Assembly: GCA_022495995.1 (NCBI GenBank)
Contig: JAFEMH010000750.1
Span: 506,001-570,000 of the forward strand
Reading direction: 5' to 3'
From: Adenophora triphylla var. japonica
Taxonomy: Eukaryota; Streptophyta; Magnoliopsida; Asterales; Campanulaceae
DNA length: 64,000 nucleotides
The translations under genes were made by a program, and so were the position numbers. Shown here in pieces: positions 57,073 through 64,000 of this stretch (the first letter of the stretch is position 1; each line of letters opens with the position of its first letter). A model generated the notes under the pieces. That model worked only from the letters and a program-made list of their open reading frames with translations. It searched no databases and was not told the DNA's origin.

Positions 57073-57884
57073 GTAACATTTGTGATATTTATTTGTAATA
57101 ACATTTTGGGTACTAGGATGTCCCCGCCCCGTCTCCCCACCGATTTGGTACCCGTGGGAGCCCCAGCCCCCCTCCCTCGATTTGGTACGGTGATATTTGG
57201 TTTTTAGTTTTATCAATTGAATTGTTATATCAGGTAAAACAAAAATTGGTTGATATTTTAAATTATTTTTTTTATTTTATTGCATTATCAGTGACGGAAA
57301 TTTCCGTCGCTATATTAATTAATTTTAATTAAATTTTTATTTCAGTGACGAAAATTTTTGCCGCTGTGTCAATTTATTTTAATTTAATTCAATTTTAATT
57401 TTCACCAACGGAATATTCCGTCGCTGGAATAAAAATTTATTTAAATTAAATTAAAATAGCGGCAGAAATTTCTGTCGCTGAATTAATTTAATTTAATTAA
57501 TTTTTTATTTCAGCGACGGAATATTCTGCTGGTAAAATTAAAAATTAATTAAATTAAATTAATTTATCGATGGAAATTTTCATCGCTATTTGAGTTTAAT
57601 TTAAATAAATTTTTATTTCACCGGCGGAATATTCCATCGCTGAAATAAAAATTTAATTAAATTAATTCAGCGACGGAAATTTTCGTCGCTAATAGTAAAA
57701 GATCACTGACGGAATATTAATTCCGTCGATGTTTACCGACGAAATTTGGTCAATCGGACCATTGCGGCGGGCTGACAGTGGCGGACCACCGACGGAATTT
57801 TTTCGTCGATGATTGACTTTAGCGACGAAATTTTAACTTTAGCGGCGGAAATTTTCGCCGCTAAAACATGTTTTTCTGGTAGTG
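57045..57884. repeat. CACTA-2 tail, right subterminal repeats and terminus
   Basis: The C-rich tail (57115-57180) is followed by about fifteen GCGACGGAA or TTCCGTCGC words in both orientations (57285-57870), ending in TTTCTGGTAGTG. Target duplication GTA follows at 57885-57887. Confidence 0.9.
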
Positions 57885-58046
57885 GTAGTACGCAAAAGAA
57901 ACGAAAAAAAATTGTTTGCAGGAACTGAATAATTAGTGATAAGTACAAAAGATATGAAAATAATTCTGTAATCAAATCAAATCAAATCAAGTCTTTCAGA
58001 ACCAAGATCTTGATTGGAGCAACATGGTATATAATTTTCAAATTTA
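57885..58046 (-). other. Probable Copia-1 leader
   Basis: Because CACTA-2 inserted four bases upstream of the Copia-1 gag start, this flank should be the Copia-1 5' untranslated region on the minus strand. It has an ATCAA tandem (57970-57990). I could not identify a primer site or LTR edge, so this is by position only. Confidence 0.45.
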
Positions 58047-58459
58047 GGGTCCGCTCTCGAGTTTTTCAGGGGGATAAAGAGAAGGGAAAGAAAGAGAAGG
58101 AAAGGGGAGGAAAGAAAATGAAAGGAAATTAAAATCTTTCCTAGGTGCTCTCGAGTTATGAGGGAAAGGGAAGAAAAAAATGTAAAATTATAGTTATAAT
58201 CTTAATGAAATAAAGGAGAAGTATTTTTGTGAGGGTAAAATAGGAAGAACACAATCCTTTGAAACATTTCTTTTCCTTCCATTTCCTCCCACATTTTGAA
58301 AGATTGGAGAGGAGGGAAATGATGCCTCAATTTCCCTCTCATTTCCTTCCCTTTCCTCTCTAAAAAAACTCGGGAGTACACCTTGGGGAGGAAATCATCT
58401 TCATTTCCTCCCTTTTTTTTCCCTTTCCTCCCGAAATAAAACTCTGAAGCAGCAGACCC
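58047..58459. mobile_element. MITE-like element with inverted ends
   Basis: About 413 bp. The left end reads GGGTCCGCTCTCGAGTTTTT and the right end, in reverse complement, GGGTCTGCTGCTTCAGAGTT, an imperfect inverted pair. The interior is a run of GGGAAAGGAAGG-type purines mirrored by TTTCCTTCCC-type pyrimidines, so it could fold into a long hairpin. The GGGTCTG end with flanking TTA/ATA suggests a PIF/Harbinger (Tourist-like) MITE, but the target duplication is not exact. Confidence 0.5.
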
Positions 58460-58764
58460 ATAAGCGACTAATGAAAGAAATTAAGTAGATGTGAAACTAA
58501 GCCCACAAAATTCTCTACGTAGAAAATATGTAGGAAAGATTAAATTGTGCTAGTAGAGATTCAAACCGGCCTGCTAGTTTATTATGAGAGGGGGTAAGTA
58601 AAATAAATAAAAAATTGCGAACCCAAAGGAGGTGTGGTTGGCATAAACGAGGTCACGAGAGACTTAATTAGAGTTTAAAGCTTCGTTTGTTTGGGGAAAA
58701 ATATTTTCTGAAAAATATTTTTTGGTGTTTGTTAAGTACTGAAAAATAAAAAAATGTTTTCTAC
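58460..58764. other. AT-rich stretch with nothing recognised
   Basis: The words GAAAAATATTTTCTGAAAAATATTTTTTG near its right end form a short inverted or direct repeat next to the Gypsy-F LTR. Neither a gene nor an element end can be assigned. Confidence 0.45.
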
Positions 58765-59624
58765 TGATGAGCCCGGACCTGCTGGACCGGGCCCACGCTC
58801 GGTCTGGTCCAAGAAACCAGTGACGTGGCACTCCTAGACCGCCGGAGTCAAGACCGCGGACAGATAGACCCTTGAGGTCAAGACCGCGCTCCTCTCCACA
58901 TCATCCTACCCCAGACCGGAGGGATCCTGACCGCTGGATTGGTGCCCGCAGGAGGTATGACCGCTCCATCCGTGCCCACGTCAAACAACTTTGACCGCGC
59001 CCAAGATATTGACCGCGGGCTCATACCTGCCTCCCAGTTACCTCACCTGCCTCCCGGTTAAGGGCAAACCTTACTGAGCACGTTAGCTTACTGGCTCTGA
59101 CATGCAAGTGACTGGCTCACTCCCATCGCATTCAATACGGCTCAGTCAGGCGCCTACAATGGCATTAAATGCGCCGCGCCGAATACACGGCTCCTATCCA
59201 CATCACCGACATCCCTTCTGACAGAGGATCTTCCTTTCCTGACAGACCCAATTAGATGCGGACACGTGTATGCGGTCAAATACTAAAGTGCCCCTTAGGG
59301 CTGACCTCATGGCTTACGTCAGCGAGCAGCTCCCCATTGCCTATAAATAGAAGACTATTGTCCCCTTGGACAAGGTAAGTTCCAAATATATTGAGTAAGT
59401 CATATTACTCTCAAACCCTAAACACTTACACACACTCAAGATATTCCAAGCCTTCTTTACTCAATATTCTTACTCTCACACCCGAGGGCCTGAGTTGTAT
59501 TAACATCCAACTTTTACCTTAACGGTGCTTCATTTGTGCTGTGTTCTAGGTACATCAAACCACCAAAAATATCCTGCCAGATATCCTTGAATCGCTTCTG
59601 ACCCTGAATTGCTTGGCGTCATCA
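58765..59624 (+). repeat. Gypsy-F 5' LTR
   Basis: 860 bp with TGATGA...TCATCA ends. Between 58770 and 59000 it has about eight GACCGC/GACCGG words in GC-rich DNA (for example GAGTCAAGACCGCGGACAG), upstream of the TATA box. The right edge was set by the primer site; the second LTR is outside the window, so the left edge rests on the TG and the inverted ends. Confidence 0.8.
59342..59349 (+). promoter_or_regulatory. TATA box of the Gypsy-F LTR
   Basis: TATAAATA in the context GCCTATAAATAGAAG, the classical plant form. Transcription would start about 30 bp downstream, so U3 is about 600 bp. Confidence 0.75.
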
Positions 59625-59625
59625 G

Positions 59626-59643
59626 TGGTTCCATTGCCGGGAA
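59626..59643 (+). other. Gypsy-F primer binding site (tRNA-Glu type)
   Basis: TGGTTCCATTGCCGGGAA, one base after the LTR. The complement of the plant tRNA-Glu 3' end, as I recall it, is TGGTTCCGTTGCCGGGAA, so 17 of 18 bases match. Confidence 0.75.
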
Positions 59644-59752
59644 GCGTCATTTGTTTTCTCGTTAAAAATCTTTGTTTTCAGACACACTTTGTGTTCTAAA
59701 CAGCTGACAGTCTAAAAGCTCTTCTTTTCAGTCATTTTCTTCTTTTCAAAAC

Positions 59753-61192
59753 ATGTCTAAAACTTTGCAAAATGCTGGTCACTTGACCATTGAGCCAAAT
59801 GACCAGGCCTCACCTTCCAACGCCAATAAGGATAAGCAAACCAACTCTGTTTTTAACAGGATGGGGGCCCGTTCTCAGCCACAACACAGCCTCTCCCCTA
59901 GTCAAAGGGCTATACACAAACTAACCAACGAAATACGAGTTGAGAAAGCCTAAGCCCTCATAAACAACAGCCCAAAAACTCCCCAAGCTCCTATAAAAAA
60001 CACCGCCTTAAACACTCCACTCTCCCCGGAGCAAATCCTGAAGAGGAAAGAGATTCTGGCCGCCAAATCCAATTTGGTCGCTGAGGCCATGGCCATCAAT
60101 GACGCTCAAATGGAGATGTTTGAGATAGAGGCAAAAGGCGGACTGCAGTTCCCACAAGGGTCACAAAGGTTCTCCCAACGAGCCCCCGCTCACTCGCTTG
60201 CTAGTCAAGCTAGGGGGGCAAACCGGGTTGAACCAACCCTTGATCGCGGACAGCCGGCCAGACGCATTGTGGTGTATGTGGATGATAGTGAGGAGGCTGG
60301 GGAAGAAGCACAATCAAACCGCCGTGCAAAGTCCCAAGCCAGACCCTTGGCTCCGGCCAAGGAGAAGGCCGTGACTCCACGAGCTAAAAAACAGAAGGTT
60401 GATAATCAGAGCCCCGAATTTATCAAGTTTATGAACGAGATATGGGAGACCCACCAAAAGGCTGCCCAAAGGTGTGGCCGCACCAAGGATGCCTTCACTG
60501 ACAAGATCGCCCGGGCACCTATTCAGAAGGGCAAGCCCCCTCAGATGGATACCTATGGTGGATCCAAGAATGCCAAGAGTCATATGGGACGATTCGAGAA
60601 ACAGATGGCCCTGTTCTCGTCGGACGAATCGGTGATGTGTAAGGCCTTAGCTGCAACTTTCACGGGCAAGGCCCTATCGTGGATGTTGGCTCTCAAGCCC
60701 CGGTTCATCCAATCTTTCAGTCAATTTAGAAACCTCTTTCTTAATGCCTTTGTTGGGGCCGGTGAGCCCGCTCGACCAAAGACAGATCTTGTCCGCGTCA
60801 AGCAGGCCCCAAACGAGGCCACAAAAGACTACATCTCTCGGTTCAGGAAGGTGAGCAAAGAGATTGTAGATTTGGAAGAGGGGGACATCAGACTCTGTTT
60901 TGAGGGCGGCCTCAGCTCCTCTTTCCTCAAAATGAATTTTGCCTCCAACCGGCCAAAAACCATAGAGGAGATGTATGAAAGGGCCTCTGCCATTGCATCC
61001 GCTGAAGAGCCCAATGTGCCCGCTCCCCGAGCTTCAGCAAAAGAGAGGATAAGCCAAGTTCAGGAGACTGCCCCAGAGCCTGCCGCACCAACAACCAGGG
61101 CAAAAACAGAGGTCGTGGGTCGGACAAGCTCCAAAAGGTTGTGGATGAGACAGTATATACCCCCCTCACCGAGCCGCGAGCAGTCATCATGA
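59753..61192 (+). pseudogene. Gypsy-F gag, one internal stop and a frameshift at its end
   Basis: Start MSKTLQNAGHLTIEPNDQAS at 59753. TAA at 59951-59953 interrupts it, and the same frame continues to 61192. After a Pro/Arg/Lys-rich N-terminus comes the gag core: MDTYGGSKNAKSHMGRFEKQ, ALAATFTGKALSWMLALKPR, FSQFRNLFLNAFV, YISRFRKVSKEIVDLEEGD and CFEGGLSSSFLKMNFASNRP, the usual Tat/Retand layout. Near 61150 the reading shifts frame; it carries on (VIMRASEFPPPPPMI), hits a TGA near 61228, and then gives the knuckle-like CEYHNDHGHGTEDC. These lesions separate gag from pol. Confidence 0.87.
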
Positions 61193-61228
61193 GAGCCTCA
61201 GAATTTCCTCCCCCTCCTCCTATGATCT

Positions 61229-64000
61229 GAAAGCCAAATGAGAGGAGTAGGGCCAAGTTCTGCGAATATCACAATGACCACGGTCATGGCACTGAGGACT
61301 GCTTCCAATTGAAGCGAATTATTCAACAAAAAATCAATGACGGGGAGCTAACAAGATGGGTTAAGGGAAACAACAATGCTCCCAATAACAAAAATCAGCA
61401 GCGAGCACAGGGCACGCGTGGCCCCGAAAGGAATGAGAGAGACAATTACGATAACGATTTGGGGGATTATGACATTAATTTCATTGGCGAGGAGCCTCCC
61501 TCCAACAAACAGCTCTCCATTCAGATTCGAACACTGGAGAAGGTTTTCTCAATCCCCCCAATGGCTCCTGAGGAAGAGCAAGAAATAGGGTTCAAAAAGA
61601 GTGAACTTGCCTCCTCCCTATTTCACTCTACTCAGCCCATAACTATTCATATGAAAATTAACCGAGTCAACATCCACCGTGTTTTAATTGATACAGGCGC
61701 GGCCAGGGATATACTCTACTACCACACGTTGGTAAGCATGAGAATAACCGAGGCTAACCTGACTCCTTATGCGGGCATGCTTGAGGGGTTCACCAATCAC
61801 GCCGTTGGGGTAAAGGGGACGATTGTGTTTGAAGTAACTATTGGGGAAAAACCCATGCAGAAGACGGCCAAAATCACTTTCATGGTGGTCGATCTTCCTT
61901 CCCAATACAATGCCATTCTTGACATAACTGCTCAGGCCGAATTGGGAATAGTTGCTTCTGTTCTCCACCAAAGAGTGAAATTTAACACCCCGAGCGGGGT
62001 TGCCACCATCAGGAACCAGCCCCGGAGATTCCTCCGAGCACTAGAGGAGAAGAGGAAAGCTAGTAAAGGCCAGACCTCGTGCCCGCAGAAAGAGGGCGAG
62101 GACAAACCGAAAAAAGGGAAAGCCCTTGAGCTTGTTCCGGCTCCTATTTCTATTGGCATGTTTTCTTTCCATACCACTAAGGTGGAGCTCAAAACGAGCA
62201 GAAAATCAAAGCAGTTGGCCCCTATTGAGGGAGGATACATTGATAGGAGAATTGAGGGAAAGATTGACCGCGAGGTCATATATTCCATGGCAGCACTGAC
62301 CGGAGCCCGGGTCAGCCCCCCAACTATTATCATTGACTCCTTGCATAATCGTGAAATCAGCGACCTTCAACCTAATGACGAGCTCGAGGAGGTGGTCATC
62401 AACTTCCACTTCCCCGAGCAAACTGTTAAGGTCGGGCTGGAAATTCACCACGAGGAGAGAAGGATCCTCATCGAGTTCCTTCGAGCAAACTATGATGTGT
62501 TCGCCTGGAGGGTGGAGGATATGCAGGGAATCAGCGAGGACGTGATCCTCCATAAAATCAATGATGACCCATCCGTCAAGAACATTCATCAAAAATCGAG
62601 GTACTTCTCCCCGGAGAAGGAGATTGCGATCAAGGAAGAGGTGGAAAAATTGCTCAAGGCGGGGATAATAAAGGAGATTTTCTACCCCAAATGGCTAGCA
62701 AATATGGTAATGGTCAAAAAATCCAACGACAAGTGGAGGATGTGTGTTGATTTCACGGATCTCAACAAGGCATGCCCCAAGGACTGCTTCCCTCTTCCTC
62801 GCATAGACAGATTGGTGGATTCAATAGCTGGTCACAGAGTATTGAGCTTCATTGACGCATACTCCGGCTACCATCAGATCCAGATGGCTCCTAAGTATGT
62901 CCGCTCCGTAGCTTTCATTGCGGCGGGCAAGACTTACTGTTACACTATGATGCCCTTCGGGCTAAAAAATGCAGGAGCCACCTATCAGCGAATGGTCAAT
63001 CTTGTCTTCAAAAACCAACTGGGCAGAAACCTTGAGGCCTACATTGATGACATGGTTATAAAAACAAAGGAAAACTCCCACGAGCTCAACGTGGAGGAAA
63101 CCTTCCAAAACTTGCTCCGCAACAACATGAAACTAAATCCCCTAAAATGTGCCTTTGGGGTGAAGGCGGGCAAGTTCCTTGGATTCATGGTCAACCAGCG
63201 AGGAATAGAGGCTAATCCCAAAAAAAATCCAAGCGCTGTTGGACATAAAACCTCCTGCTTGCGTGAAGGATGTACAGAAACTCAATGGTCGCATCACCGC
63301 ACTTGGCCGCTTCATCTCGCGGTCAGCAGAGATGCCTCCCCTTCTTCAAAACTCTAAAAGGGGGGAAGAGAGTTGACGAATTTGCATGGAGTCATGAATG
63401 CCATCAAGCTTTTGAAGAAGTCAAGACATACCTCGGGCAGCCACCTCTACTCAGCAGCCCGGTGCCCGGGGAAGAGCTTTTTCTGTTTTTAGTAGTTACT
63501 GATCTGGCAGTAGCTGCTGTTCTTGTAAGTCAGGATAATAACTCCCAAAATCCAGTTTATTATGTATCTAAGGCTCTGTCTTCCATAGAGGGGCGTTATT
63601 TAAATATAGAAAAGTTAGCCTACGCCTTGCTTGTATCTGCTAAAAAATTAAGAGCCTACTTTTCTGCACACCCTATAACTGTACTCACTGAGGCCCCGCT
63701 TAGAAAGGTTTTACATAAACCAGAGTCCTCGGGGAGAATGCTGGCTTGGTCTATCGAACTCACTGAGTTCCAGATCACCTACTCCCCGAGAAGGATAATC
63801 AAAGCACAGGCCTTAGCTGATTTTATGGCAGAATCATCATTTAAATTGGCGGACAGTGACCTGGGTAAAAGAAAGCGGGCAGAATTAGAGGAGGCCCCAG
63901 ATAGCTCAAACACTGAAATTATACGGTCAAAGGAGCGTCCAGAAGAAGTGTGGAATTTATTCGTGGACGGCTCTGCGAGCAAGTTAATTAGTGGAGCGGG
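61229..64000 (+). pseudogene. Gypsy-F protease, RT and RNase H, frameshifted
   Basis: The knuckle (61258-61310) is followed by a linker, then the retropepsin-like site VLIDTGAARDILYYHTL near 61684 (the usual form is DTGSS or DTGAS) and YNAILDITAQAELG. RT runs from about 62600 with WRMCVDFTDLNKACPKDCFP, LSFIDAYSGYHQIQMAP, MMPFGLKNAGATYQRMVN and the catalytic AYIDDMVIKTK near 63040. At an A8 tract (about 63221-63228) the frame slips; the expected continuation IQALLDIKPPACVKDVQKLN is in another frame. After a second slip near 63355 the first RNase H is read (PVYYVSKALSSIEGRY, YALLVSAKKLRAYFSAH, LADFMAES), and at 63950 the second RNase H begins (WNLFVDGSASKL) and runs off the window. Confidence 0.9.

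Larger units (their letters stand above)
20019..57884. mobile_element. CACTA-2, En/Spm-like transposon carrying nested elements
   Basis: The left terminus CACTACCAGAAA is at 20019-20030 and the right terminus TTTCTGGTAGTG ends at 57884. The 3-bp target duplication GTA is at 20016-20018 and 57885-57887. Only 20019-21721 and 55543-57884 belong to the element itself (about 4 kb); the rest is Gypsy-C and what lies within it. It keeps the tail of the second CACTA gene but no Tnp2 transposase, so it was non-autonomous before being split. Confidence 0.88.
58765..64000 (+). mobile_element. Gypsy-F, Tat-lineage LTR retrotransposon, 5' part
   Basis: 5' LTR (58765-59624), tRNA-Glu-like primer site, gag, protease, RT, RNase H, and the start of a second RNase H-like domain at the window edge. 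The second RNase H (FVDGSAS) after the first is characteristic of the Tat group (Ogre, Retand). Integrase and the 3' LTR would lie beyond 64000, so the target duplication cannot be checked. Several frameshifts and stops are present. Confidence 0.9.

Noticed and set aside
58765..64000. Endogenous plant pararetrovirus (Caulimoviridae) for Gypsy-F
   Set aside because: It has an LTR with a primer site directly adjacent, a Tat-type gag and a second RNase H domain; no movement-protein motif.

Overview
The window is plant nuclear DNA, most likely from a flowering plant. It carries Ty1/copia and Athila-, Ogre- and Tat-like Ty3/gypsy LTR retrotransposons, CACTA (En/Spm) DNA transposons with plant-specific transposase genes, spliceosomal introns and degenerate plant-type telomere repeats. 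The base composition is AT-rich, and I see no intact host gene. Essentially all of it is transposable elements inserted into one another. The only recognisable host-derived coding sequence is the captured 3' end of a DnaJ/HSP40 gene. I cannot name the species. Element names used here (Copia-1, Gypsy-A and so on) are local labels.

Layout. The base layer is an old minus-strand copia element, Copia-1, now in pieces: 4280-5162, 19354-20018 and probably 57885 onward. A first CACTA element (CACTA-1, TIR CACTACAAGAAA) occupies the left, ends at 4279 and abuts Copia-1. Gypsy-A (5166-19353, minus, Athila-like) split the Copia-1 gag gene, and Copia-B (8161-13131, plus, very young) later landed inside Gypsy-A. 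CACTA-2 (20019-57884, TIR CACTACCAGAAA, TSD GTA) inserted just upstream of the Copia-1 gag start. Gypsy-C (21722-55542, minus, Ogre-like) inserted into a GGT minisatellite inside CACTA-2. Gypsy-D (23353-30450, minus, gag-protease only) inserted into a tandem repeat of Gypsy-C. CACTA-3 (40306-54381), of the same family as CACTA-2, inserted into the 5' LTR of Gypsy-C. At the right edge a MITE-like element precedes Gypsy-F (58765 to beyond 64000, plus, Tat lineage).

Most of these insertions have matching target-site duplications. By-eye LTR divergence (Copia-B about 0.5%, Gypsy-D about 1%, Gypsy-A about 2.4%, Gypsy-C about 2.8%) agrees with the nesting order. None of the three complete gypsy elements (A, C, D) has a recognisable reverse transcriptase or integrase, so they look non-autonomous. 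Copia-B has every pol domain but carries a frameshift and a stop codon. CACTA-3 carries broken copies of both CACTA genes (Tnp2-type transposase and the En/Spm-like second gene). CACTA-2 keeps only the tail of the second gene.

The least ordinary region is 40850-44740 inside CACTA-3. It is a large inverted duplication in which (CCCTATA)n and (TATAGGG)n arrays flank two oppositely oriented copies of a DnaJ C-terminal coding fragment. A second pattern worth testing is that four unrelated LTR families each carry their own short GC-rich motif, repeated just upstream of the TATA box in otherwise AT-rich DNA.
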